A DNA stretch of 64,000 nucleotides from Lunatimonas sp. (GCF_020832325.1 NZ_JAFIEU010000050.1:62001-126000), one strand, 5' to 3'. Shown: positions 53,204 through 62,044, counted from the first letter of the stretch. Program-made: numbers and translations. The notes: generated by a model not told the origin, from the sequence alone.

Positions 53204-54856
53204 ATGAAATCAATCCTCCTTTTGTTAGGAATCATCGTAAGCCTTACTGGTTTGGGCTTTGGTCAATCTACGAACATGCAAGAAGATGTATCCATCACCT
53301 CGAAAGGGCGGAAAACAGAAGTTCGCATGAGTTCACGAGGGAATCTATCGGTCAACGTAGCGCCGAAAGATGCACAGATGTTTCAGTCAAGGGGTTGGGT
53401 CGGCTATGACGATTTGGGAGCGAGAGGAGATGGTGTAGCGGATGATTTTGACGTAATCGTAGCGACCCATGCCTATGCCAATCGCCAAGGGCTTTCTGTA
53501 AAGGCGAACGACGACGCTATATACTACCTGAGTGGAAAAAAACGAACGGCAATCATACAGACAGATACCGATTTTGGCAAGGCGATATTTATTATTGACG
53601 ATAGGGATGTGGAAGATCGCACAGCACAAGTTTTTATGGTTAGTTCTACGCTGCGTCCGTATAAACTGGAGGGTATTTCCTCGTTAAAACGCAATCAAGC
53701 GAAGCTAGATGTCACGCTACCAGCTACCAGTTTAATTACCGTCAATGACGCTAGCGTGAGACGGTATATCCGCTTTGGACCAAATCAAAATAACGGCGCA
53801 CCTCAGACAGATATTTTTATCGTAGATAAGTCAGGTAACGTAGATATGGACGCGCCGATCATTTGGGACTTTGATCAGATCACCGATATCACCGCATTAC
53901 CGATGGACGAGGCAACCCTCACTATCCGTGGAGGGAAGTTCACCACCATCGCCAATCAGGCAGAGTCCAAGTATACGTATTACAGCAGAGGCATAGGCAT
54001 CAAGCGTTCGAATGTGCTAGTGGATGGTCTAGAGCACCGAGTGACCGGAGAGGGAGACCATGGAGCGCCCTATGGTGGGTTTATTAATGTGAGCGAATGT
54101 GCCTATGTAACCGTTCAAAATTCGTTGTTAACCGGACATAAGACCTACCAAACCATAGGTTCCGCAGGAGTTTCGGTTTCCATGGGTACCTATGATATCT
54201 CCCTTGGGCGGGCACTGAATGTATCTTTTGTGAATTGTAGCCAAACAAACGACATAAACGACACGCAGTATTGGGGCCTTATGGGTTCCAATTACTGCAA
54301 AAACCTCATTTTAGATCGGTGTGTGTTCTCGAGGTTTGATGCACACATGGGAGTAGCCAATGCTACTGTCAAGAATTCGATCCTGGGACATCAGGGTATC
54401 AATGCGATTGGTAGCGGGACGTTTCTGTTGGAAAACTCCACGGTATATGGCAGAAACCTGATCAATCTACGGTCCGATTACGGTAGTACCTGGGAAGGAG
54501 AATTGATCATCCGGAATACCGTCTTTGTGCCAGCTGCTGGAAGAAATGTAAGGGCCAGTTTGATTAGTGGATCCAATTCCGGTCAGCATGACTTTGGATA
54601 CATCTGTTATATGCCCGAACGAATTCGGATTGAGAATCTGCGTATAGAAGATTATAACCATCCAGAGGATTATCAGGGTCCTGCAATTTTCGGAAACTTT
54701 AATCCCCAAATGGTCGACGAGGGGTACAAGGAAGCGTATCCCTACATCCTGACCAAAGAAGTGGTGCTGGAAAATGTGGAGGTTTACAGCGGAAACGACC
54801 TACGCGTCAGTGATAATCCGTTTATGTTCCGGAATGTGCGGATTTCCTCCGAGTAA
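53204..54856 (+). CDS. Secreted right-handed beta-helix protein (pectate-lyase-3-like)
   Basis: A 550-residue exported protein. Start 53204 is chosen because it puts the signal peptide (SILLLLGIIVSLTGLGFGQ) at the N-terminus. Residues about 65-110 contain the repeat-start motif VGYDDLGARGDGVADDFDVI of the pectate-lyase_3 superfamily. The rest carries short strand repeats (NVLVDGLEHRVTG, YVTVQNSLLTGHK, ATVKNSILGHQG, TFLLENSTVYGRN) of a parallel helix. Catalytic residues cannot be placed. Likely polysaccharide lyase, hydrolase or binding protein. A terminator follows. Confidence 0.8.
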   Translation: MKSILLLLGIIVSLTGLGFGQSTNMQEDVSITSKGRKTEVRMSSRGNLSVNVAPKDAQMFQSRGWVGYDDLGARGDGVADDFDVIVATHAYANRQGLSVKANDDAIYYLSGKKRTAIIQTDTDFGKAIFIIDDRDVEDRTAQVFMVSSTLRPYKLEGISSLKRNQAKLDVTLPATSLITVNDASVRRYIRFGPNQNNGAPQTDIFIVDKSGNVDMDAPIIWDFDQITDITALPMDEATLTIRGGKFTTIANQAESKYTYYSRGIGIKRSNVLVDGLEHRVTGEGDHGAPYGGFINVSECAYVTVQNSLLTGHKTYQTIGSAGVSVSMGTYDISLGRALNVSFVNCSQTNDINDTQYWGLMGSNYCKNLILDRCVFSRFDAHMGVANATVKNSILGHQGINAIGSGTFLLENSTVYGRNLINLRSDYGSTWEGELIIRNTVFVPAAGRNVRASLISGSNSGQHDFGYICYMPERIRIENLRIEDYNHPEDYQGPAIFGNFNPQMVDEGYKEAYPYILTKEVVLENVEVYSGNDLRVSDNPFMFRNVRISSE

Positions 54857-54894
54857 GTACCTTTTTATCGTGTGCCCTTTGCAAGTGGAACGTT

Positions 54895-54929
54895 TCCACA
54901 AAGTGGGGACTTAGTCCTCACTTTGTGGA
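54895..54929 (+). terminator. Terminator-like hairpin after the beta-helix gene
   Basis: TCCACAAAGTGGGGA (54895-54909) pairs with TCCTCACTTTGTGGA (54915-54929) with one wobble. Only a short AT-rich tail follows. Confidence 0.65.
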
Positions 54930-55017
54930 ATTAATTCGGATATAAAACCTTGATTTTTTCAGAAATTAGGGAATGGTATATGAATTGAACTGGATGTTTT
55001 AAAAATATCCAGTGTCG

Positions 55018-55131
55018 ATGAAAGAACTAATCCATCTCAGAAAAGTAATTGTTTCGCTCGTACTAGCAGTACTATTGTCCATTTTCTTACTTTTTGCAGG
55101 TTTCTGGCTTCAACATCTGTCCCTCACTTAA
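55018..55131 (+). CDS. Possible small single-pass membrane protein, 37 residues
   Basis: Not recognised. ATG at 55018; charged start MKELIHLRK followed by a single hydrophobic helix VIVSLVLAVLLSIFLLFAGFWL. It lies in the otherwise empty 450-base gap between the beta-helix gene and tauE; the rest of that gap holds only the hairpin at 54895-54929. Composition looks like a real one-helix protein but evidence is thin. Confidence 0.3.
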   Translation: MKELIHLRKVIVSLVLAVLLSIFLLFAGFWLQHLSLT

Positions 55132-55307
55132 GCTCAGTTAGAAGTAGGTAGCGTTTATCCATTGTTTAGATTGTGTATTTTCCTGAATACAATTCTATAC
55201 CTAAACAGATTCAGGATCTGCACCTACCCATTTTTATGGCTACTCTCTATCAAATGGCATAATTTCAGCACCATTTACCAAATCATATCCATCTAAGTAC
55301 CGTAGTT

Positions 55308-56060
55308 ATGACTGTATTTCTTGTTTTATTGGGAGCTTTTTTAGTCTTTATCTTGAGCACTTTGAGCGGAGGAGGGGCGAGTTTGTTGCTGATGCCCTTG
55401 GTTGCGGTGGTGGTAGGCGTCCGGGCTGTGGCACCGGTGATGACCATCAGCATTGGATTGAGTAGTACTGCAAAGGTGCTACTTTTTTGGAGGAATATTG
55501 ACTGGAAGCTATTTGCCTGGCTATTTCCCTCCACGATCATCGGGTCTATCTTAGGGGCAAATCTCTTCGCTGTACTGTCTACCGAATACCTGCAATTGCT
55601 CATTGGGTTGCTGTTGATATCCACAGTTTTTCAGTTCAACAGAAAGGAGCGTCCCTCGCGATTTCAAATCAAAGCCTGGCACTTTGCCCCGATGGGGTTG
55701 GTCGTTTCTTTTCTGTCGGGCCTTATTGGTGGGGTGGGACCCCTGATGAATTCGGCCTACCTCAGCTATGGAATGTCTAAGGAAGCGCTGTTGGGAACCC
55801 GTTCGGCCAACGCCATACTGCTGCATCTTACCAAAATTGTCAGCTATGCCTACCTCGGCTTTGTCAATGCAGAGGTGCTAAAGTATGGCTTAATGATAGG
55901 ACTCAGCTCCATGGCGGCTGTATACGTGGGCAAACTCATCTTGGGCAGGATGTCCATGGGGTTATTTCGCAAAATTGTGGTGGTGACCATGGTGTTTAGC
56001 GGCGTGTTGATGCTTTGGCAGAATGCTGATTTTATTACCCAGCTAGTTGAACGAATTTAA
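55308..56060 (+). CDS. TauE/SafE-family membrane transporter (sulfite exporter-like)
   Basis: A 250-residue inner-membrane protein with about eight helices. TauE core: LSTLSGGGASLLLMPLVAVVVG and the second repeat LSGLIGGVGPLMNSAYLSYGM, both with Gly-rich loops. The family exports sulfite, sulfoacetate or other small organic anions; specificity is not predictable. It starts a compact operon: an ATP-grasp-like gene follows after 17 bases and a receiver-domain gene one base after that. A role exporting or importing the ATP-grasp product or substrate is a hypothesis. Confidence 0.9.
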   Translation: MTVFLVLLGAFLVFILSTLSGGGASLLLMPLVAVVVGVRAVAPVMTISIGLSSTAKVLLFWRNIDWKLFAWLFPSTIIGSILGANLFAVLSTEYLQLLIGLLLISTVFQFNRKERPSRFQIKAWHFAPMGLVVSFLSGLIGGVGPLMNSAYLSYGMSKEALLGTRSANAILLHLTKIVSYAYLGFVNAEVLKYGLMIGLSSMAAVYVGKLILGRMSMGLFRKIVVVTMVFSGVLMLWQNADFITQLVERI

Positions 56061-56077
56061 CATAAACTGAAAATACG

Positions 56078-57466
56078 ATGAAATTATCGATTTCGAAAAA
56101 TGTCCACTTGGTAGAACCGGGTGATTTTGAGCCTACGGACCATTGGTATCCCAGGGTACTAAATTCGAATATCCACCCGTTGGTTTCCTATTTTCTGAAT
56201 CTCAGCAACGAACAGATCAAGGAGCGGTATTGTAGGCTCAATCCAGGAGCAGACAGTGAGGCTGTGGGAGGTTTGCTGGCCTATCAACCACGGTTTTTTC
56301 GCTGGTCTGGAACAGACCTTATGCATGTCACCAACCATGAAGGCAATCGAAAGTTGACTGTTATTGAAACAAACAGTTGTCCATCCGGTCAAAAATCGAT
56401 GCCGCTTTTAGAGATGAATGCGGAAAAAGGCGGATACAAAAGGCTCATTGAGCAGACATTTAAGCCCATGGTTGACAGGCACCATGAGTCAGGGGTTTTG
56501 GCGGTCATGTACGATAAAAATCCAATGGAAAACGTGGGCTATGCCGCCACCATCGCCGACATCTTTGGTGAAACGGTGTATCTCGCTAAGTTTGAAACCG
56601 GTGATCAGGATGCTCCGGTCAAGTTTGATGACGGAAAAATGTATGTCCGATCGGAAGACGATAAATGGGTAGCCGTACGTGCCGCCTTTCGGTATGTGAC
56701 ACAGCTTCCATGGAATAGGCTTCCCAAAAAGAGCAAAACCCTACTTCTGAATCCAATCGAGGCCTGTCTGGCGGGGGGTAGAAACAAAAAGGCAGCAAGT
56801 GTGGCCTATGATGCGTTCAATGAAGTGTATGCGGAGTTTGGCATAGGTATCTTTACTCCAAAAACCTACCGGGATGTCACGCTGGAGAGGCTTCCGAATT
56901 ACTTTCAGGAATTGGGTGGAACGATGGTCATCAAGGTTCCTGACAGCAATGCAGGCCAGGGAGTATACACCATCGTTAGTCAGCAGGAGCTGAACAAAGC
57001 ACAGGAAGCGCTTGCGAAAAACCCCGATGACACGTACATTGTCCAGCAGTTGATCGCCAGCAACTACGTGGAAGGAGCTGACTCCTCAAAGAACTGGTAC
57101 CATGTTGGCACCGTCCCTGACAACAAGGGCAGAAGCTATGCATTTGACATTCGGATGATGATGCATGCTACCGATGAAGGGATGAGGCCTCTCGCCGCCT
57201 ATTCGAGAAGAGCCAATCTGCCCTTGAACCAACCAATCCCGGAGGGAATGAATTCTTGGGATGTTTATGGTACCAATCTTTCAATCAAAGGTGAGGATGG
57301 TTGGACGTATGCCGATGAGCGTCTTATGTTGTTTGATATCCGGAATTTTGGGCTGTTAGGCCTAGGCATTGATGAATTAATCCAAGGCTTTATGCAAAGC
57401 GTAATGGCCGTATATGCCATAGATCAGCAAGCTATTAACTTATTTGAACCTAAACTGAACAACTGA
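56078..57466 (+). CDS. ATP-grasp-like protein of unknown function
   Basis: A 462-residue cytosolic protein not assigned to a named family. An ATP-grasp-like C-terminal half is visible: GGTMVIKVPDSNAGQGVYTI (phosphate-binding loop-like Lys/Gly), YIVQQLIASNYVEG, AFDIRMMMH and RPLAAYSRRANLPLN. The N-terminal half has KLTVIETNSCPSGQKSMPLL and VRAAFRYVTQLPWNRLP with LLLNPIEACLAGGRNK, reminiscent of circularly permuted ATP-grasp or glutathionylspermidine-synthase-like proteins. Such enzymes form amide or ester bonds between a carboxylate and an amine. It lies between tauE and a receiver gene, so a signalling-controlled ligase is a plausible reading. Assignment to the superfamily is moderate. Confidence 0.65.
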   Translation: MKLSISKNVHLVEPGDFEPTDHWYPRVLNSNIHPLVSYFLNLSNEQIKERYCRLNPGADSEAVGGLLAYQPRFFRWSGTDLMHVTNHEGNRKLTVIETNSCPSGQKSMPLLEMNAEKGGYKRLIEQTFKPMVDRHHESGVLAVMYDKNPMENVGYAATIADIFGETVYLAKFETGDQDAPVKFDDGKMYVRSEDDKWVAVRAAFRYVTQLPWNRLPKKSKTLLLNPIEACLAGGRNKKAASVAYDAFNEVYAEFGIGIFTPKTYRDVTLERLPNYFQELGGTMVIKVPDSNAGQGVYTIVSQQELNKAQEALAKNPDDTYIVQQLIASNYVEGADSSKNWYHVGTVPDNKGRSYAFDIRMMMHATDEGMRPLAAYSRRANLPLNQPIPEGMNSWDVYGTNLSIKGEDGWTYADERLMLFDIRNFGLLGLGIDELIQGFMQSVMAVYAIDQQAINLFEPKLNN

Positions 57467-57467
57467 C

Positions 57468-57830
57468 ATGGGAACATCCATCAACAAAATATTAATCGTC
57501 GAAGATGATGTGGTTTTTTGCAAGATGCTCACTCGTTTTTTGTCCAAGAATGGGTATCAGGTGTTTGATGCGCAAAATGCCGCTACGGCTTACCAACTTC
57601 TAAAAGATCAGCAGATTGATCTAGCCATATTGGACTATCGACTGCCGGATGCAAATGGATTGGAGATTTATAAAACCATCAAATCAGACCAGCCAGATGC
57701 CAAAGCTATTCTGATCACCAAGTTTTCAGATGTACGCCTGAAAGACGAAGCAGACAATGCGGGAATAGACGGGTACATAGGTAAGCCGTTGGATCCAAAC
57801 GAACTATTGGTACAAATTAGGTCGCTATAA
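57468..57830 (+). CDS. Single-domain response regulator (receiver)
   Basis: A 120-residue receiver domain without output. N-terminal acidic pair in KILIVEDDVVFCKML, phosphoacceptor in LAILDYRLPDANGLE, Thr in AILITKFSD and Lys in GYIGKPLDP. Its ATG follows the ATP-grasp stop by one base, indicating coupling. It may regulate the ATP-grasp protein by direct contact, or be a shuttle in a phosphorelay with the HPt-bearing kinase encoded convergently at 58.4-60.9 kb. It differs in sequence from the receiver at 26.3 kb. Confidence 0.94.
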   Translation: MGTSINKILIVEDDVVFCKMLTRFLSKNGYQVFDAQNAATAYQLLKDQQIDLAILDYRLPDANGLEIYKTIKSDQPDAKAILITKFSDVRLKDEADNAGIDGYIGKPLDPNELLVQIRSL

Positions 57831-58204
57831 ATTGGGCTAATTGCAGCTCTAAATGGAACAGACTCTATGCTGTTCCAAGGAAGCCATCGGAGAACTTTTG
57901 TCGACAATCTGATCTAAGTGGATTTGGTTGGAATGTCGGAGGGGTCTTCGGTGGTTTTTTATTTTTTTATGGCAATATGCCGCGGCTGCCGTTGTACTAC
58001 CCATCCTGTTGGGGCGGTCTACATATTGTGGAGTCACTCCACAACTTTTCCCCATTCTATCCGCAAAACCTACCTCAATTTGCTGCTTTTGTAACTGGCA
58101 TCCTTTCTGGACTACACAAACAAGCGACGAACGCTGCACAGGCTATTTAGTCGAATCATTGGATCGGAAATAGCCTGGAACATTTCAAGCCAAATGACTA
58201 ACGT
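57831..58204. other. Intergenic region with three inverted repeats
   Basis: No credible gene is seen in these 374 bases. It has a hairpin just after the receiver gene (57855-57876, GGAACAG / CTGTTCC, possible terminator), a perfect palindrome TTGTGGAG-tca-CTCCACAA (58026-58044) and a longer inverted repeat CAGGCTATTT / AAATAGCCTG (58139-58148 and 58168-58177) shortly before the small ORF at 58205. Confidence 0.55.
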
Positions 58205-58408
58205 ATGAAGAAGTTTCTGGTATTACTCGTATTAACCGTAGGGTTTTTGGTCACCGTTTCGATGTCTTGGGGAAGGTTTTCGCAGATCATGCTGGAGGTG
58301 GGTTCGCTAAGTCACGGTAGCTCCTTGGATGCTTCTGAGGGAATAGAAGGCATATCTACCCGTGAAGCTGAAGGTATGGAAGACTACGAAGCACTAAGTT
58401 ACCGGTAA
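58205..58408 (+). CDS. Hypothetical small exported or membrane-anchored protein, 67 residues
   Basis: Not recognised. N-terminal KKFLVLLVLTVGFLVTVSMS is a signal peptide or anchor; the remaining 40 residues are acidic with Ser/Gly (EVGSLSHGSSLDASEG, REAEGMEDYEALSYR). Its 3' end overlaps the last ten bases of the convergent kinase gene. Reading frame starts shortly after the inverted repeat at 58139-58177. Real-gene status is moderate. Confidence 0.4.
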   Translation: MKKFLVLLVLTVGFLVTVSMSWGRFSQIMLEVGSLSHGSSLDASEGIEGISTREAEGMEDYEALSYR

Positions 58409-60915
58409 CCTTGTGTTTGCGGGAGTTGAAAATCATCCGCTACCTGCTCCAACACTTTTTTGATTTCATGCTGCAAGTCCTGAATCAATTTGGCTGTTTG
58501 AGTTCGCTCACCATATTTGAGATCAATCTCTATGCGCTTTGCCAACTTACCGGACTGAATTCCAAATTGCCCCAACCTGCTGGAAAGTTGATGAGTCAAC
58601 TCCCGTAAACGGGCAAAGTCGTTTTTTGATAGGCTATTTTCCAGTTCTTTCAGGTCAGCTTCTGTTTGTACATAGAAGTCTCCCACCAATTCAGTGACCA
58701 TGTCATCGTCTCCCATGGAGAACTTACGAATACTATCCAGATCGTATAGTTTTGTAGGTTTTGATACCTGGGCCTCATTTGGGAAAGCTTCGCTTTGGTA
58801 TTTCAGTGTTATGTAGTTTGCTAGCTGAGCCAACAACTCAGATTCTTTGAAAGGTTTCAGGATGACTCCGTCAAATCCTTGTTCCACCAAGGTGTTTTGC
58901 TCCTTGGCAAAGACATTGGCAGTGAGTGCCAGCAGCGGTTTTTGTTTCGTTGCTGTGTGGCTTCTCAATACTTTTAGCACATCGTAACCGCTAAAAAAAG
59001 GCATTTGGATATCAATTAAAGCTATGTCGAAGTACGCTTGTTGGTAGTGGTCCCGAAAATCAATACCACCATCATAGGCGCTCACCTCGGCTCCCAGACT
59101 CTTCAAAAGCAACTCGGTAAATTTCCTGACAGTTTTATCGTCATCAACCAGCAAAATATTGATCCCATCGAGCCGGAGGTTTGCCGGGCTTTCCTCCACA
59201 TTAGATACTTTCACAGGAGCAGTTTGCTTGGAAGGGATCGTGACGGTAAAGGTGCTTCCTTCACCTACCTCCGATTCCAGATTGATTTGGCCTCCCATCA
59301 ATACCAGTAATTTTCGAACGATTGACATACCCAGTCCTGTCCCTCCAAACCTCCTCGTAATTGCTGTGTCTCCTTGGTCAAATGCGGAGAAAACCTTCTC
59401 TTTGGTAGAAGGAGTCATACCTAATCCGGTATCTGCTACGCTGAAGATCAATCCTTCAGTATCCAAATACTTGGCGGATACCTGAATGCTTCCCGATTCG
59501 GTGAATTTTATGGCATTGGACAATAAGTTGTTCAGGATTTGATTGATGCGAAGGCTGTCTCCCATTAACCAGCATTCTTTTGGAAAGTCCAGCATGAGCT
59601 CCAGTTTCAGCCCTTTGTCATTTGCGCTTTTCTCAAATAATTCAATGGCTTGGCTAAAAATTGTGTGAGGATCGAAAGGCCTTTCTTCGATGGCGATTTT
59701 TCCGGCCTCTAATTTTGAAAAATCCAGGATATCGTTGACTACACCGATGAGCGTTTCAGAGGCAAATCCAGACATGGTTAAATACTCTCTTTGTTTGGCC
59801 GTGAGATCGGTTTTTGCCAATGCTTCCTGATACCCTTGAATCACATGCAGTGGATTGCGTATCTCATGACTCATATTGGCTAAAAATTCCTGTTTGGCAC
59901 GGGCGAGGTTTTCAGACTTCAGCTTTGCCTCTTGAAGGGTTTTGTTGTATTTCTCAGATTTTCGGATTTCTCGGGTTATAGTGAAGATGAATGCTGCGGA
60001 ACCGACTACACCCAAAATGATTAAACCGGCCAAGAAAAGAGAAAGCCGATAGGTGAGCGTATACGCGTTCTCGTTTTCTGACCTGCCTTCTCTTATAGCC
60101 TCGTATTGAAGTGAAGCAATGATTTCCTGAATGTACAGGACCAATTCGCGGTTCTTTCGGGTTAGCTGCTGCTGAAGGTTGGTCAGCCTGGCTCGCAGAA
60201 AGCGCTCCTCGCCGGTAAGTTCCTGCATGTAACTCCGCAATGCCACTAAGATGGAGTCGGTCTGTGAGCTTTGTTTAGCGTTAGGAGAATCGTCCACTCC
60301 AAGGGTAGATTCCAAAAAATCCATGACTCGATCCATTTCAGTGTCTTCAATGGTAGGTTCATCGATGGGTAGATTTTCGGTTCCCGAAGCCGATTGATTT
60401 TCAGATGGGTTCGTAAGTGACCGGGCAGGACTGAGTCGGGACCTTAATCGATCAAGGTTCTCCAAACTTCGCTTCTCTTCTTGCCTGCGGATTTTTCGTT
60501 CAATATTATCCAGCGCTTCTTTGCTGAAATCCCGGTTTTCTACCCGTAGTTTTACTTCGTGTAGGTTGTTTTGCACTTCCAACAGCTCTTCTACATTGTA
60601 CCAAATGCCATTCAATTTATAGATTTCAATGGGATCATTGGACCGTTTTTCCAGTTGAGCAAGCTTTTCTTTAATCAGAAGCAGGGGGGATGTACCGGCT
60701 GAGTCAGTAGCAATTTCTTGAATACTTTGGTCAAGCTTGTACACTTCAGACAGAAGTTGGTTGTAGGCGATCAGGCGTTCGTTAGGCTTAGACAAAGTCT
60801 CGACGGACTCCAATAGGTTTTTCACGCTCACGTAAGTGATTACGCTCACTCCAATGATGAGTGCGATTGCTAAACTGAACCCTGCAAAAACCTTGACGGT
60901 GGTGTGTAGTTTCAT
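58399..60915 (-). CDS. Hybrid sensor histidine kinase with receiver and C-terminal HPt
   Basis: An 838-residue signalling protein. TM1 about 8-30, a periplasmic region to about 290 rich in charged helices (likely coiled coil) with no named sensor fold, TM2 about 291-314, HisKA with phospho-His 350 in FLANMSHEIRNPLHVI, HATPase (NNLLSNAIKFTESG, VADTGLGMT, GGTGLGMSIVRKLL), a receiver with Asp 635 in DIALIDIQMPFFSGYD, and an HPt with His 775 in LRELTHQLSSRLGQFGI. Phosphate would run His to Asp to HPt His and then to an outside receiver; the stand-alone receiver at 57.5 kb is the nearest candidate. Its leader matches the repeat before fecR (4576-4689). Confidence 0.95.
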   Translation of the reverse strand: MKLHTTVKVFAGFSLAIALIIGVSVITYVSVKNLLESVETLSKPNERLIAYNQLLSEVYKLDQSIQEIATDSAGTSPLLLIKEKLAQLEKRSNDPIEIYKLNGIWYNVEELLEVQNNLHEVKLRVENRDFSKEALDNIERKIRRQEEKRSLENLDRLRSRLSPARSLTNPSENQSASGTENLPIDEPTIEDTEMDRVMDFLESTLGVDDSPNAKQSSQTDSILVALRSYMQELTGEERFLRARLTNLQQQLTRKNRELVLYIQEIIASLQYEAIREGRSENENAYTLTYRLSLFLAGLIILGVVGSAAFIFTITREIRKSEKYNKTLQEAKLKSENLARAKQEFLANMSHEIRNPLHVIQGYQEALAKTDLTAKQREYLTMSGFASETLIGVVNDILDFSKLEAGKIAIEERPFDPHTIFSQAIELFEKSANDKGLKLELMLDFPKECWLMGDSLRINQILNNLLSNAIKFTESGSIQVSAKYLDTEGLIFSVADTGLGMTPSTKEKVFSAFDQGDTAITRRFGGTGLGMSIVRKLLVLMGGQINLESEVGEGSTFTVTIPSKQTAPVKVSNVEESPANLRLDGINILLVDDDKTVRKFTELLLKSLGAEVSAYDGGIDFRDHYQQAYFDIALIDIQMPFFSGYDVLKVLRSHTATKQKPLLALTANVFAKEQNTLVEQGFDGVILKPFKESELLAQLANYITLKYQSEAFPNEAQVSKPTKLYDLDSIRKFSMGDDDMVTELVGDFYVQTEADLKELENSLSKNDFARLRELTHQLSSRLGQFGIQSGKLAKRIEIDLKYGERTQTAKLIQDLQHEIKKVLEQVADDFQLPQTQGYR

Positions 60916-61028
60916 ATGTTAATAATTGTTTTTCAACTGTCACAACTTATCCCGGTTTATCGGAATGCCTGACGGTGGGTGTACAGAGGTCGCATATCGT
61001 ACAAGCACACCTATGTGTGACGATAGCA
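60910..61028 (-). repeat. Repeated leader element, copy B (upstream of the hybrid kinase)
   Basis: Minus-strand copy of the element at 4576-4689. Here the terminal ATGAAA supplies the kinase start codon itself (60915), whereas in copy A it lies seven bases before the fecR ATG. CCGATAAACCGGGATAAG, GTTGTGACAGTTGAAAAACAAT and GCTATCGTCACACATAGG are kept; the CCCCAATAGCTATCGGGG palindrome of copy A is absent. The rest of the gap to 61221 holds nothing recognisable apart from the element at 61185. Confidence 0.75.
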
Positions 61029-61184
61029 GTAAATCCAGCTCTCCTTATACAGGTTTGATTTGATCAATATGTATTCCGGTCTAGCGAGATCAAATACTAT
61101 ACCAGCCGAATTGGAAACAGTTTGGGGTGGTCGAGGCCAAAGATGAATGCGCTGAGCGGTATCGATGAAAAACGTAAATATGCC

Positions 61185-61192
61185 TACCTTTG
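61185..61192 (+). promoter_or_regulatory. Candidate -7 element of the NYN-LOTUS gene
   Basis: TACCTTTG matches TAnnTTTG. It lies downstream of the first in-frame ATG (61165) and 29 bases before ATG 61222, which supports the later start. No TTG at -33. Confidence 0.4.
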
Positions 61193-61221
61193 CGGCACAA
61201 TCATCTTTTTACATTCAAGGT

Positions 61222-61956
61222 ATGCACCAAGACATCAAGCTCGCCGTATTAATAGACGCCGATAACGTTCCCTCGGGACAGGTAAAGGAAATGATGGAGG
61301 AAATCACCAAATACGGAAACCCTACTATCAAACGAATCTATGGGGACTGGACAAAGCCCCAACTGGGGAAATGGAAAGCAGTCCTGCTGGAAAACGCCAT
61401 CAATCCCATACAACAGTACAGCTATACGTCGGGTAAAAATGCCACGGATTCGGCGATGATCATAGATGCAATGGACATCCTTTATTCCGAAAAAGTCAAC
61501 GGATTCTGTCTAGTGTCGAGTGACAGCGATTTTACCAAGCTTGCCACTCGCCTGAGGGAGGCAGGCATGATGGTGATCGGCTTGGGTGAAAAGAAAACAC
61601 CAGATCCTTTTATCGTTGCCTGTGACAAATTTATTTATTTGGAAATCTTACAGCAGGAGACGGAGGATGTGAAAGGAAAGGAAAAAGGGCCGAAGCAATT
61701 CGAGCAGATTACACCCACCATGCTACGCTTGATTTCTTCCACCATCTCGGATTTGGCCGACGACGACGGCTGGGCTTTCCTGGGGGATGTCGGAAACCTC
61801 ATTCAGAAAAAACAACCCAACTTTGATTCCAGAAACTACGGGTTTCAGAAGCTTACTCCTTTTATCAATTCTATTCCAAAATTTGAAATAAAAGAGCGGG
61901 TACATCCCAAAAGTAACAACAAGCTGATTTACGTACGCAACAAGCCTTCGAAATAA
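61222..61956 (+). CDS. NYN (LabA/DUF88) domain protein with C-terminal OST-HTH/LOTUS domain
   Basis: A 244-residue cytosolic protein. The NYN domain (about 1-150) is a PIN-like nuclease fold with acidic residues in KLAVLIDADNVPSG, GDWTKPQL, NATDSAMIIDAMDILYS and LVSSDSDFTKLATRLREAG. The C-terminal 80 residues (PTMLRLISSTISDLADDDGW, GNLIQKKQPNFDSRNYGFQKL) form an OST-HTH/LOTUS domain, which binds RNA in eukaryotes and G-quadruplex RNA in reported studies. Start 61222 puts the first strand at the N-terminus. Expected role: RNA turnover. It stands alone; no toxin partner nearby. Confidence 0.9.
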   Translation: MHQDIKLAVLIDADNVPSGQVKEMMEEITKYGNPTIKRIYGDWTKPQLGKWKAVLLENAINPIQQYSYTSGKNATDSAMIIDAMDILYSEKVNGFCLVSSDSDFTKLATRLREAGMMVIGLGEKKTPDPFIVACDKFIYLEILQQETEDVKGKEKGPKQFEQITPTMLRLISSTISDLADDDGWAFLGDVGNLIQKKQPNFDSRNYGFQKLTPFINSIPKFEIKERVHPKSNNKLIYVRNKPSK

Positions 61957-62003
61957 GCGAAGAGGCGAACACTTACCGCTAGGGGTACACGAGATGATGT
62001 GTC

Positions 62004-62044
62004 AAAAAAAACAGGGTGCCGTAGGTAGATACGACACCCTGTTT
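62004..62044 (-). terminator. Bidirectional terminator between the NYN-LOTUS and DUF4136 genes
   Basis: AACAGGGTGCCGTA (62010-62023) and TACGACACCCTGTT (62030-62043) pair with one wobble; an A-run before and GTTT after provide tails in both directions for the convergent genes. Confidence 0.82.
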
